NCBI RefSeq assembly: GCF_000756385.1
Contig: NZ_JNFC01000006.1
Coordinates: 1 to 64,000, forward strand
DNA: 64,000 bases
Origin: Sphingopyxis sp. LC363
GTDB lineage: Bacteria > Pseudomonadota > Alphaproteobacteria > Sphingomonadales > Sphingomonadaceae
Direction of reading: 5' to 3'
In this document: positions 18,235 to 26,516 of the stretch, piece after piece
How the letters are laid out: every line of letters starts with the position of its first letter
How positions within the stretch are numbered: the first letter of the stretch is position 1
Translations under genes and position numbers: made by a program
Notes under the pieces: generated by a model
Told to the model about the DNA's origin: nothing
The model's database searches: none
The model's input: only the letters and a program-made list of their open reading frames with translations

Positions 18235-18266
18235 GAATGCCTCTGAATGCGCTAGGGTAGCTGAAC

Positions 18267-19247
18267 ATGGAAACGGCAGAACCGGACATCATCGCGGACC
18301 TGCGCGCCGCCGGACTGGTGGGGGATAGCGATGTCGTCCTCGAACCGCTGACCGGCGGCGTGTCGTGCGATGTGTGGAAGGTCGAGACGCCCACGGGGCC
18401 GATCGTCGTGAAGCGTCCGCTCGAACAGCTGCGCGTCGCCGCCGAATGGCATGCGCCAGTCGAGCGCGGGACGAGCGAGGTGCGCTGGCTCAGGCGAGCG
18501 CGCGGCGTCGACCCGCGCATCGCACCCGAAGTGCTCGCCGAACTGCCCGGTCACGCTTTCGCGATGCGCTTCCTCCCCGGCTGTCCGGTGTGGAAGGACG
18601 AGCTGATGGCGGGGCGTGTCGATCCCGCCTTTGCGGCGCAGGTGGGGCAGGGGATCGCCGCTGTGCACGATGCAACCGCGCACAATGATCGCGACCGCGC
18701 CGCCTTTCCCAACGACGAGATGTTCCGTGCGCTGCGCGTCGATCCTTTTCTGCTCTATGTTGCGCAGCAAGATAGCGAACTCGCGCCCGCGCTCACCGCG
18801 CTCGCCGACGATCTGGCCTCGCGCAAGATCGCGCTCGTCCACGGCGACGTCAGCCCCAAGAATATCCTTGTCAGCGGCGATGGCCCGGTGTTCCTCGACG
18901 CCGAATGTGCGGTCTATGGCGATCCGGCCTTCGACCTTGCCTTTTGCACGACGCACCTGTTGCTGAAGGCGGTGCGGTCGGACGATGCCCGGATGAATGT
19001 AGCCGCCGGGGCACTGGTTGCGGCCTATCGCACCGGTATCGGCTGGGAGGACGCCGACGGCTTGCTGCTGCGCGCGGGCAAGCTCACCGCCGCGCTCCTC
19101 CTCGCGCGCGTCGAGGGCAAGTCGCCCGCGCCCTATCTGACCAACCCCGAACACAAGCGCACCGTGCGCGATCAGGCGCGCATGCTCATCCTCGCGCCGC
19201 AATCGATCGACGCGCTCGTCGCCAACTGGAAAAGGACCTTCCAATGA
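18267..19247 (+). CDS. APH-fold small-molecule kinase
   Basis: 326-aa phosphotransferase of the aminoglycoside/choline/methylthioribose-kinase fold: catalytic HGDVSPKNIL (HxDxxxxN) and Mg-binding LDAECAVYGDPAFDLA. Its TGA overlaps the ATG of the enolase-like gene, which overlaps the dehydrogenase gene, so all three are made together. This coupling suggests that it phosphorylates a hydroxy acid that is the substrate of the enolase-like enzyme. Antibiotic resistance is unlikely in this context. Confidence 0.82.
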   Translation: METAEPDIIADLRAAGLVGDSDVVLEPLTGGVSCDVWKVETPTGPIVVKRPLEQLRVAAEWHAPVERGTSEVRWLRRARGVDPRIAPEVLAELPGHAFAMRFLPGCPVWKDELMAGRVDPAFAAQVGQGIAAVHDATAHNDRDRAAFPNDEMFRALRVDPFLLYVAQQDSELAPALTALADDLASRKIALVHGDVSPKNILVSGDGPVFLDAECAVYGDPAFDLAFCTTHLLLKAVRSDDARMNVAAGALVAAYRTGIGWEDADGLLLRAGKLTAALLLARVEGKSPAPYLTNPEHKRTVRDQARMLILAPQSIDALVANWKRTFQ

Positions 19248-20542
19248 CTTCGCGTATCGCCTCCGTCACCGGCCGCCAGCTTTGGGATTCGCGCGGCCGG
19301 CCCACCGTCGAGGCCGAAGTGGTGCTCGAATCGGGCGCGATCGGGCGTGCGATCGCGCCCGCAGGCGCCTCGCGCGGCGCGCATGAAGCCATCGACCTGC
19401 GCGACGGCGGCGACGCGTTCGGTGGCTTCGGCGTCAACCGCGCGGTGGCGGGGATCGGATCGGAAATCGCGGGCGCGATCGCCGGCATCGACGCGCGCGA
19501 TCAGGCGGCGGTCGACGCTGCGCTCTGCGCGCTCGACGGCACAGCCAACAAGGCGCGGCTCGGCGCGAACGCGGTCGTCGCGGTATCGATGGCGGTGCTT
19601 CATGCCGCAGCCGCCTACGCGCGCGAGCCGCTATGGCGCTATCTCGCGGGCGGGCGCAAGGTGCGCGTCCCGCTACCCGAAATCCAGATATTCGGCGGCG
19701 GTGCGCATGCGGGGCGGCGCACCGATGTGCAGGATTTCATGGTGATGTGCCCGAAGGCGGGCAGCTTCCGCCGCGCGCTCGAAATCACCGACGACGTCTA
19801 TCGCGCGGCGGGCAGGCTGATGGAAGCCAAAGGTCCGCTGTCGGGCGTCGCCGACGAAGGCGGCTGGTGGCCCAATTTTGCGTCGAACGAGGATGCGCTC
19901 GATACGATGACCAAGGCGATCGAGGCGAGCGGGCACCGCGCGGGCGAAGAGGTATTCATCTCGCTCGACATCGCCGCGAACGAGCTCGGCGATGCGGGCG
20001 GCTATGATCTCGCGCTCGACGACGGACGCCTGTCGGGCGAGGAAATGGCGGCGCGGATCGTCGAATGGGCGAAGCGCTATCCGATCCTGTCGATCGAGGA
20101 TCCGGCGGGGCAGGACGACTGGACGACGATGGCGGCGGTGACCGCGGCGATCGGCGACAAGGTGCAGATCATCGGCGACGATGTGCTCGTCACCAATGCC
20201 GAGCGCGTCGCGCGCGCGGCCGAGGCGGCGGTGTGCAACGCGGCGCTGATCAAGGTCAATCAGGTCGGCACCGTCACCGAGGCGAAAGCCGCGCTCGACG
20301 CTGCGGTAGCGCGCAGCTGGGGTGCGATCGTGTCGGCGCGCTCGGGCGAGAGCGAGGATGTCACGATCGCGCATCTCGCGACCGGCTGGGACGCGGGGCA
20401 ATTGAAGGTCGGCAGCTTCACGCGGTCGGAACGCATGGCGAAGTGGAACGAGATGCTGCGGATCGAGGAAGCGATGGGTGCCGATGCCGAATTCGCGGGC
20501 TTTTCGGCCTTTGCAGGTTCGATCGGCCGGGTCGCGGCATGA
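19244..20542 (+). CDS. Enolase-like protein with altered active site
   Basis: 432-aa, full-length enolase homologue (WDSRGRPTVEAEV, GANAVVAVSMA, SIEDPAGQDDW, IKVNQVGTVTEA). Metal ligands (Asp242, Glu285, Asp312), Glu205, Lys337, Lys388 and His155 are conserved. Two catalytic-pocket positions differ from every classical enolase I know: Asp164 replaces the Glu of the QEFM motif, and Ala365 replaces the His of SHRSGE (here SARSGE). The phosphate-binding Arg366/Ser367 remain. It probably dehydrates a phosphorylated hydroxy acid other than 2-phosphoglycerate. Coupled to a kinase upstream and a dehydrogenase downstream. Confidence 0.88.
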   Translation: MTSRIASVTGRQLWDSRGRPTVEAEVVLESGAIGRAIAPAGASRGAHEAIDLRDGGDAFGGFGVNRAVAGIGSEIAGAIAGIDARDQAAVDAALCALDGTANKARLGANAVVAVSMAVLHAAAAYAREPLWRYLAGGRKVRVPLPEIQIFGGGAHAGRRTDVQDFMVMCPKAGSFRRALEITDDVYRAAGRLMEAKGPLSGVADEGGWWPNFASNEDALDTMTKAIEASGHRAGEEVFISLDIAANELGDAGGYDLALDDGRLSGEEMAARIVEWAKRYPILSIEDPAGQDDWTTMAAVTAAIGDKVQIIGDDVLVTNAERVARAAEAAVCNAALIKVNQVGTVTEAKAALDAAVARSWGAIVSARSGESEDVTIAHLATGWDAGQLKVGSFTRSERMAKWNEMLRIEEAMGADAEFAGFSAFAGSIGRVAA

Positions 20543-21459
20543 TCGTCCTCCACGCCCGCCCGAGCCCCGGATTCCGCGAGGCTGTCGATGCGATCTTCGG
20601 ACCCGGCGTCGTCGTGCATGTCGACGAGGCGGCGCCGCTCGACGCGGTGGCGCCCGACATCACCGCGCTGCTCCACGTTCTGACTCCCGTCACGCCCGAC
20701 TTCATCACCTCGGCGCCGAAGCTGAAGCTGATCCAGAAGCTGGGGGTCGGCGTCAACACGATCGCGCTCGATTCGGCGCAGAGCCATGGCGTCGCGGTGT
20801 GCAATATGCCTGGCGCCAACAGCCAAGCGGTCGCCGAAATGGCGCTGTCGCTGATGATGGCAGTGTTGCGGCGCACCTGCTTCTTCGATGCGCGAACGCG
20901 TAGCGGCGAGGGCTGGACCGCCGATCCGTCCGAGCTGGACAGTGTTGGCGAGATCGGCGGGCGCACGGTCGGCCTCGTCGGTTTCGGCAACTCGGCACAG
21001 CTGCTGGCGCCGGTGCTCGCGGCGCTCGGCGCAAAGGTCGTGTATACCGCGCGCGGCGCGCGGGATGTGCCCTATGAATATTGGCCGCTCGACCGCCTGC
21101 TCGCCGAAAGTGATATCGTGTCGCTGCACATCCCGCTCACCGACGACACGCGCGCATCGATCGACCCCTTCGCGATGAAGAAGGGCGCGGTGCTCGTGAA
21201 CACCGCGCGCGGCGAACTGGTCGATGAGGCGAAGCTGGTCGAGGCGCTCACATCGGGACATCTCCGCGGCGCGGGGCTCGATGTCTTCGCCGAAGAACCG
21301 CTGCCGCGCGGCAACCCATTGCTCGGTCTGCCAAATGCGGTGCTCGCGCCGCACATCGCCTGGCTCACCCCCGAAACGCTCGTGCGCAGCCTGACGGTCG
21401 CCCAGGAGAATTGCCGCCGTCTCGCCGCGGGCGAGGCGCTGTTGCATCAGGTGGTCTAG
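20539..21459 (+). CDS. D-2-hydroxyacid dehydrogenase family protein
   Basis: 306-aa NAD(P)-dependent enzyme of the D-isomer 2-hydroxyacid dehydrogenase family. Nucleotide-binding GLVGFGNSAQ, catalytic Arg in NTARGELVDE, Glu in DVFAEEP and His in PHIAW are present. Interconverts a 2-oxo acid and a D-2-hydroxy acid. ATG overlaps the enolase-like stop, so it very likely acts on a compound one or two steps from the kinase/enolase-like substrate. Confidence 0.9.
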   Translation: MIVLHARPSPGFREAVDAIFGPGVVVHVDEAAPLDAVAPDITALLHVLTPVTPDFITSAPKLKLIQKLGVGVNTIALDSAQSHGVAVCNMPGANSQAVAEMALSLMMAVLRRTCFFDARTRSGEGWTADPSELDSVGEIGGRTVGLVGFGNSAQLLAPVLAALGAKVVYTARGARDVPYEYWPLDRLLAESDIVSLHIPLTDDTRASIDPFAMKKGAVLVNTARGELVDEAKLVEALTSGHLRGAGLDVFAEEPLPRGNPLLGLPNAVLAPHIAWLTPETLVRSLTVAQENCRRLAAGEALLHQVV

Positions 21460-21472
21460 CGGCCCCCCTGTT

Positions 21473-21558
21473 CCATTTGTGCTGAGCCTGTCGAAGCACC
21501 GCTCTTTCTTTGACGTTGAAAAGGAAGAACGGCCCTTCGACAAGCTCAGGGCAAATGG
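21473..21558. repeat. Imperfect inverted repeat (24-bp arms)
   Basis: Arms 21473-21496 and 21535-21558 are near-perfect reverse complements (core CTTCGACAAGCTCAG and its complement), separated by 38 bases. Intergenic, just upstream of the second hydrolase gene; belongs to a type of dispersed element frequent in proteobacterial genomes. Confidence 0.75.
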
Positions 21559-21577
21559 TTTGATAAGAGGTATTCGA

Positions 21578-22270
21578 ATGACTCTCCCCATTGTCCTCAT
21601 CACCGGCCAGCTTTTGACCGACGCCGTGTGGCAGCCCCTGCTCGACGCGTGGACCGATCGCGACGTCATCGTCGCCGACAACCGCAGCGACGACAGGATC
21701 GAGGGCTTTGCGCAGCGCCTGCTCGACAACGCCCCGCCGCAATTCGTGCTGGTCGCGCATGCGATGGGCGGCTTCGTCGCCTTTGAGGTCATGCGTCGCG
21801 CCCCCGAACGTGTCGCCAAGCTCGCGCTCATCTCGACGCTCGCTTCGGCCGACGGCCCGACGCAGACCGCCCGGCGGCAGGGCTATATCGACCTCGTCGA
21901 AAGCGGCAATTTCGATCAGGTCGTCGAGGAACGCATTCCGATCCTCTTTCCCGAAGGGAAGCGGAGCGACGAGCGCCTGCTCGATATCGCCCGCCAAATG
22001 GCGGCCGACACCGGCGCCGGCACCTTCCTCGCGCAGCAGCGCGCGATCATGGCGCGCATCGACAGCCGCCCGCGGCTCGGTGAGATTGCGGTGCCGACGC
22101 TGCTGATCTGGGGCGAGAAGGACGGCATCACCAGCCGCGCGCATCATGACGAGATTGTCGAGGCGATCCCGGGGGCGCGGCTGGAAGTGGTCGCGGGCGC
22201 GGGGCATTTGCCGACGGTCGAGGCGCCCGACGTAGTGGTGGCGTTGCTAAGCGCGTTCATCGACGCATAA
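21578..22270 (+). CDS. Alpha/beta-hydrolase-fold protein lacking the nucleophile serine
   Basis: 230-aa compact alpha/beta-hydrolase fold. The usual GHSMGG elbow reads AHAMGG, so Ala62 stands where the catalytic Ser should be. The acid (GEKDGITS) and His (GAGHLPTVE) are kept. It may be a non-hydrolytic member, for example a lyase or binding protein, or an inactive paralogue. Start ATG chosen at the beginning of fold similarity; upstream sequence is repeat. Probably the end of the ligase-kinase-enolase operon. Confidence 0.8.
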   Translation: MTLPIVLITGQLLTDAVWQPLLDAWTDRDVIVADNRSDDRIEGFAQRLLDNAPPQFVLVAHAMGGFVAFEVMRRAPERVAKLALISTLASADGPTQTARRQGYIDLVESGNFDQVVEERIPILFPEGKRSDERLLDIARQMAADTGAGTFLAQQRAIMARIDSRPRLGEIAVPTLLIWGEKDGITSRAHHDEIVEAIPGARLEVVAGAGHLPTVEAPDVVVALLSAFIDA

Positions 22271-22272
22271 TC

Positions 22273-22292
22273 CCCTCCCGCAAGCGGGAGGG
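22273..22292. repeat. CCCTCCCGC palindrome at convergent gene ends
   Basis: Perfect 9-bp arms CCCTCCCGC/GCGGGAGGG with an AA loop, between the convergent hydrolase and MetE-like genes. Same family as the palindromes near 31560 and 31656. May act as a bidirectional 3' end. Confidence 0.7.
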
Positions 22293-22296
22293 AGAA

Positions 22297-23355
22297 TTAC
22301 TTCAGTTCCGCCCGCACCAGTGCCGTACCCTCGACCATCGCCTTCAGCTTCGCCTGGCTATGCTCACGGCTGTGATATTTCATCCCGCAATCGGGCGCGA
22401 TCCACAGGCGCTCGGCGTCGACGTAGCGTAGCGCCTCGCGGATGCGGTTCGCGACGATTTCGGGGGGCTCGACTTCGGTGATCGACAGGTCGAGCACGCC
22501 GTACATGATGGTCTTGGTCGGCAGTTCGGCGAGGATCGCGGGGTCGAGCCCCGGCTGCGCGGCCTCGATCGAAATCACGTCGATCGCCGAGGCTTCGAGT
22601 TCGGCAAGGAAGTCATAAGCCTTGGGCTTCGGTCCGGTCGCGCCCGCGCCGTGATGCACCATCGCATAGCCGAAGCAGATATGGAGCGCGGTGGTGCCGC
22701 CGACGCCGTCGAGTGCGCGGTTGATCGCCTCGACCGCATAGCTGTTCGCCTCGGCGGCGCGCGCCTGCAGATAGGGTTCGTCGAGCTGGACGACGTCGAC
22801 GCCCGCCGCGAACAGATCCTTGACCTCGGCATTGACCGCGTCGGCATAGTCCATCGCGAGCGCGCGCAGGTCTGGATAATATCCGTTCTCGGCCTGCTGC
22901 GTCATCGTGAAGGGACCGGGGAGGGTGAGCTTCACCGGTTTCGTTGAATGACGGCGCAGGAAGGCCGCATCCTGCGCCTCGATCGGCGCGACGCGGCGGA
23001 TCGGGCCCGAGACGAGCGGCACCGGATTCGCGTTGCCGGTGCGGTCGATCGCGGTGCCGTGCTTCTCGCGGTCGATTCCCGAAAGCGCGGTCGCGAGCCG
23101 GTTCGAATAGCTTTCGCGGCGCATCTCGCCGTCGCCGACGATGTCGATGCCGAGCTCTTCCTGGTCGCGGATGGCCATCAGCGTCGCGGCTTCCTGCGCG
23201 TCGGCGAGCCAGGGTTCGGGGATGCGCCACAAGGTCTCGGCACGCACGCGCGGGGGCAGGCTGGCCTTCAGCCGTTCGCGGTCGATCAGCCAGTCGGGCT
23301 GGGGGTAGCTTCCGACGATCGTCGTCGGCAATATGGGGTGGTCGAACAAGGCCAA
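22297..23355 (-). CDS. MetE C-terminal-domain-like zinc protein
   Basis: 352-aa protein matching only the catalytic C-terminal domain of cobalamin-independent methionine synthase. Zinc ligands His225/Cys227 (HICFG), Glu264 (SIEAAQ) and Cys323 (PDCGMK) are all present, so thiol activation is likely. Stand-alone homologues include core-MetE methyltransferases and epoxyalkane:CoM transferase; the substrate here is unknown. Start is TTG; a second TTG two codons downstream is better spaced from GAGAGGA and may be the real start. Divergent from a CoA ligase with operator 5 between them. Confidence 0.85.
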   Translation of the reverse strand: MALFDHPILPTTIVGSYPQPDWLIDRERLKASLPPRVRAETLWRIPEPWLADAQEAATLMAIRDQEELGIDIVGDGEMRRESYSNRLATALSGIDREKHGTAIDRTGNANPVPLVSGPIRRVAPIEAQDAAFLRRHSTKPVKLTLPGPFTMTQQAENGYYPDLRALAMDYADAVNAEVKDLFAAGVDVVQLDEPYLQARAAEANSYAVEAINRALDGVGGTTALHICFGYAMVHHGAGATGPKPKAYDFLAELEASAIDVISIEAAQPGLDPAILAELPTKTIMYGVLDLSITEVEPPEIVANRIREALRYVDAERLWIAPDCGMKYHSREHSQAKLKAMVEGTALVRAELK

Positions 23356-23386
23356 TCCTCTCGATTTTTGGGCTGGCCAAACATTT

Positions 23387-23402
23387 GCTTAGTATTCTAT
23401 CT
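23387..23402. promoter_or_regulatory. Island operator site 5 (GCTTAGTATTCTATCT)
   Basis: TTAG-TATT-CTAT core between the divergent MetE-like gene and acyl-CoA ligase 2; 31 bp and 33 bp from the two starts, so it can control both. Confidence 0.72.
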
Positions 23403-23435
23403 AATTCAAGTCGAAACGACGGTTGGGAGAGCAAA

Positions 23436-25001
23436 ATGATCGATCTGGAGGCCATCCGGACGCTGGCGGACATTCCGGCGGCACAAGCGAAAATGCGGGG
23501 GCGCGCGACCGCAGTGAAGTTCGGGACGCGCGAGACGAGTTTCGCCGAACTCGACGCGCGCTCGAACCGCGTCGGACACGCTTTGATCGCATCGGGCATT
23601 GCGCCCGGCGACCGCGTGTCGGCGCTCACCAAGAACCACGACAGCTGGTATCCGCTCTTCTTCGGCACCGCGCGCGCACGCGCCTGCTTCGCGCCGATCA
23701 ACTGCCGCCTCGCACCCGCCGAAATCGGCTTCATCCTCGGCGATGCCGGGCCGAAGCTGCTCTTCGTCGGCGAGGATTTCTTCGACTGCGCGCTCGCGGC
23801 GGTGGCCGATCTGGCCGCGCCGCCGCGCCTGATCGCGCTCTACGGCGAACATCCGGCGTTCGAGCCGTTCGACGCGTGGCTTGGCGGCGCATCCGACGCG
23901 CCGCTCGCCGACGCGCCGCAACTCGCCGACGATGTGCTTCAACTCTACACCAGCGGCACGACCGGGCTGCCCAAGGGCGTCGTGCTGACCAACGCCAATT
24001 ATCGCACTTTCCTCGAAGCGGCGACCAAGGTCGACGGCTTCGCTTATGGCGAGGACGAGACGGTAATGATCGTCATGCCCTTGTTCCACGTCGCGGGGAC
24101 GAACGTTAGTTTCTCGGGGCTCGCGCAAGGCGGACGGCTGGTGCTGGTGAAGGATTTTACAGCTCCCGACGCGGTGCGGATGTTGCGCGAGGAAGATGTC
24201 GCGCACGCCTTCCTCGCCCCCGCGATGATCCAGATGATGCTGCTTCAGCCCGATGCGAACAGCGGCGCTTATCCGCAGCTCAAGTCGATCGCCTATGGCG
24301 CCTCGCCGATCGCCGAGGATGTCCTGCGCCGGGCGCGCGCAACCTTCGGCTGCGATTTCGTGCAATTCTACGGGATGACCGAGTCCGCCGGCGGTGGCTC
24401 CTACCTCTCGCCCGCCGCGCACGATCTGCCGGGCAAGCTCACATCATGCGGCAAACCCTGGCCGGGCGCCGCAATGGCGATCCTCGATGGCGAGGGGAAC
24501 GAACTCGACGAGGGCGAGATCGGCGAGATCGCGATCCGCGGCGGCATCGTGATGAAGCAATATTGGAACCGCGCCGCGGCGACCGAAGAGACGCTCGCTG
24601 GCGGCTGGCTCCACACCGGCGACGTCGGCTATCGCGACGCCGACGGATTCTATTACGTCCACGACCGCATCAAGGACATGATCGTGTCGGGGGGCGAGAA
24701 TGTCTATCCGGCCGAGGTCGAAAGTGCGATCATGGGCTGCCCGGGCGTCGCCGATGTCGCGGTGATCGGCGTCCCCGACGACAAGTGGGGCGAGGGGGTG
24801 AAGGCGCTGATCGTCCCCGCCGCGGGCGCGGCGCTCGAGCCCGCCGACGTGATCGCTTGGGCGCGCGCGCGGATTGCCGCGTATAAGGTCCCCAAAAGCA
24901 TCGCGTTCATCGACGCCTTGCCGCGCAATCCGTCGGGCAAGGTGCTCCGCCGCGAATTGCGCGCGCCCTATTGGGAAGGGCGCGACCGCGCGGTGGGGTA
25001 G
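23436..25001 (+). CDS. AMP-forming acyl-CoA synthetase 2
   Basis: 521-aa ANL-superfamily ligase: YTSGTTGLPKGVVLTNANY, FYGMTESAGGG, WLHTGDVGYRD, DRIKDMIVSGGENVYPAEVE and the adenylation Lys in NPSGKVLRRELR. Activates a second carboxylic acid of the pathway. Start ATG with GGGAGAGC upstream. Monocistronic on the plus strand; its 3' side is a repeat-rich gap. Confidence 0.93.
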   Translation: MIDLEAIRTLADIPAAQAKMRGRATAVKFGTRETSFAELDARSNRVGHALIASGIAPGDRVSALTKNHDSWYPLFFGTARARACFAPINCRLAPAEIGFILGDAGPKLLFVGEDFFDCALAAVADLAAPPRLIALYGEHPAFEPFDAWLGGASDAPLADAPQLADDVLQLYTSGTTGLPKGVVLTNANYRTFLEAATKVDGFAYGEDETVMIVMPLFHVAGTNVSFSGLAQGGRLVLVKDFTAPDAVRMLREEDVAHAFLAPAMIQMMLLQPDANSGAYPQLKSIAYGASPIAEDVLRRARATFGCDFVQFYGMTESAGGGSYLSPAAHDLPGKLTSCGKPWPGAAMAILDGEGNELDEGEIGEIAIRGGIVMKQYWNRAAATEETLAGGWLHTGDVGYRDADGFYYVHDRIKDMIVSGGENVYPAEVESAIMGCPGVADVAVIGVPDDKWGEGVKALIVPAAGAALEPADVIAWARARIAAYKVPKSIAFIDALPRNPSGKVLRRELRAPYWEGRDRAVG

Positions 25002-25042
25002 GCTGGATTTCGGCCTTGGGGTGGTGAGCTGCCCCCTCGTGC

Positions 25043-25120
25043 ACCCCGGCGAACGCCGGGGTCCAGTGCGGAAAAGCGCCAGGTTGGCGTCCGCATTCTG
25101 GGCCCCGGCTTTCGCCGGGG
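25043..25120. repeat. Pair of CCCCGGCG-type hairpins
   Basis: Two hairpins: ACCCCGGCG-AA-CGCCGGGGT (25043-25062) and CCCCGGC-TTTC-GCCGGGG (25103-25120). They occupy most of the 232-bp gap after acyl-CoA ligase 2 and are typical dispersed intergenic elements. No gene is visible in the gap. Confidence 0.75.
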
Positions 25121-25171
25121 ATCACATATTTAACGTCCGCATTCGGTCGAAAGCTGCCGATCACCACCCCT

Positions 25172-25197
25172 AAAAAGAACCCGGCCACAGGCCGGGT
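25172..25197 (-). terminator. Intrinsic terminator of the MFS-to-VOC operon
   Basis: On the minus strand ACCCGGCC-TGT-GGCCGGGT forms a perfect 8-bp stem followed by TCTTTTTA. It lies 36 bp after the VOC gene and ends the seven-gene minus-strand operon. Confidence 0.85.
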
Positions 25198-25233
25198 CCA
25201 GGAGGAGTTCCCAGTGGTGTCTTCGGGAATCTT

Positions 25234-25827
25234 TTATTCGGCGGGCACCGGCGCGCGGCCGACGATAAAGCCTTCGCGCTTGGTGCCGTCGGCTTGGACC
25301 GGGTCGTGCGCGACGTCGCGTTCGTCGAAGGTCTTGGTCCACGCCGCGAATTCGAGGCAGACGCCGTCGGGGTCGAAGAAATAGACCGAGCGCACGAAGA
25401 CGCCGGGGTGCATTTCGGCCGAGGATTGCGTCGGGCTGTCGTCGTGGTTCAGCACTGGCGTCACCTCGATGCCCTTTTCGATCAGACGGTTGTAATAATC
25501 GTCGAATTTGTCGGCGCGGACGTTGATCGCGATATGGTTCATCGATCCGTGCGCGGACACGAAGCTGCCGCGCGTCGGCAGCGCGGCGGGGGCCGAAATG
25601 CCGGGGACCGCTTCGGGCGCGTCGGGGAACCAGAAGAAGGCGAGGCTGTCGCCGTTGCCGATGTCAAAAAAGAAATGCTGGCCGCGCCCGCCGGGCAGGT
25701 CGATCGTCTTGGTGAGCGGCATGCCAAGCTTGTCGCGATAGAATTCGACCGTCTTCGCCATATCCTTGCACACGAGCGCGAGGTGGTTGACCCCGCAGAA
25801 TTCGAATTCGCTATTGGTTGCAGCCAT
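25234..25827 (-). CDS. VOC-family (glyoxalase/dioxygenase-fold) protein
   Basis: 197-aa two-repeat vicinal-oxygen-chelate protein. Metal-ligand candidates: His in GVNHLAL, His in SMNHIAI and Glu in VCLEFAAW. Could be an extradiol-type dioxygenase, isomerase or glutathione-dependent enzyme; several GSTs nearby make a glutathione-adduct role possible. Last gene of the operon that starts with the MFS transporter; ATG preceded by AGGAGAC. Confidence 0.88.
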   Translation of the reverse strand: MAATNSEFEFCGVNHLALVCKDMAKTVEFYRDKLGMPLTKTIDLPGGRGQHFFFDIGNGDSLAFFWFPDAPEAVPGISAPAALPTRGSFVSAHGSMNHIAINVRADKFDDYYNRLIEKGIEVTPVLNHDDSPTQSSAEMHPGVFVRSVYFFDPDGVCLEFAAWTKTFDERDVAHDPVQADGTKREGFIVGRAPVPAE

Positions 25828-25838
25828 GATCCGTCTCC

Positions 25839-26456
25839 TTAGTTTGCGGTGGCGCTGGGGCGGCTTTTCATCCGCTCGTACCAGCCGAGAATATTCGTGT
25901 TGGCGGGGTCGATCGGCTGACCGACCGACGCGCCGAAATCGAGGAAAGCGAACAGCATGATGTCGGCGAGTGTGAAGGCATCGCCTGCGATAAATTCGCA
26001 CCCCGCGATCTGTGCGTCGAGCCAGCTTATCCCGTCCTGCGCGGTCGCTTTCAGCCCTTCGGCCGCTTCGGGAAGGCAGCGCAGCCGCGCCTCGAACAGC
26101 GGCAGCCCTTCGGCGAAGCGGAAGCCGTTGGTCAGCGGCTCGCAAATCTTGAGGTCGATGCGCCGCGTCCACATGCGCGTGTTGGCGCGTTCTTCCGCCG
26201 TCGAACCGATCAGCGTGGGCCCGGGATATTTCTCGTCGAGATATTCGCAGATCGCGGTGATCTCGCAGAGGGTGCTGCCGTCGTCGAGTTCGAGCGCGGG
26301 CGTCTGCCCGGCGGGGTTCACATCGACATTATAGGGCGCGCGCCGGTTCTCGCCGCCGCGCAGGTCGATTGTGACCTCGGGGATCTCGATACCCTTTTCG
26401 GCCATGAACAGCTTCACGACGCGCGGGTTGGGGCCGACGCTATTATAGAATTTCAT
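25839..26456 (-). CDS. Glutathione S-transferase 1
   Basis: 205-aa canonical GST: thioredoxin-fold N-terminal domain (MKFYNSVGPNPRVVKLFMAEKG; cis-Pro region GQTPALELDDG, glutathione-binding LCEITAICEYLDEKYP) and an all-helical C-terminal domain (FTLADIMLFAFLDF). Conjugates or removes glutathione on an electrophilic intermediate. Eleven bp upstream of the VOC gene in the same operon. Confidence 0.92.
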   Translation of the reverse strand: MKFYNSVGPNPRVVKLFMAEKGIEIPEVTIDLRGGENRRAPYNVDVNPAGQTPALELDDGSTLCEITAICEYLDEKYPGPTLIGSTAEERANTRMWTRRIDLKICEPLTNGFRFAEGLPLFEARLRCLPEAAEGLKATAQDGISWLDAQIAGCEFIAGDAFTLADIMLFAFLDFGASVGQPIDPANTNILGWYERMKSRPSATAN

Positions 26457-26493
26457 CCTGTCCTCTCACGCGAGTCTTATCATTTTTCGGCAC

Positions 26494-26516
26494 AACCGTC
26501 AATTAAGTTGACGGTT
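26494..26516. repeat. Inverted repeat over the lactonase stop codon
   Basis: Perfect 9-bp arms AACCGTCAA/TTGACGGTT around TTAAG, spanning the stop codon of the lactonase gene. No T-run follows on the minus strand, so an intrinsic terminator is doubtful; an RNA stability hairpin is possible. Confidence 0.6.

Noticed and set aside
19244..20542. Glycolytic enolase
   Set aside because: Two catalytic-pocket residues differ (Asp164, Ala365) and the gene is in an inducible catabolic operon with a kinase; a housekeeping role is unlikely.
22297..23355. Epoxyalkane:coenzyme M transferase
   Set aside because: The zinc ligands fit, but no coenzyme M biosynthesis genes or epoxide-related genes are present nearby, so the name would be overreach.
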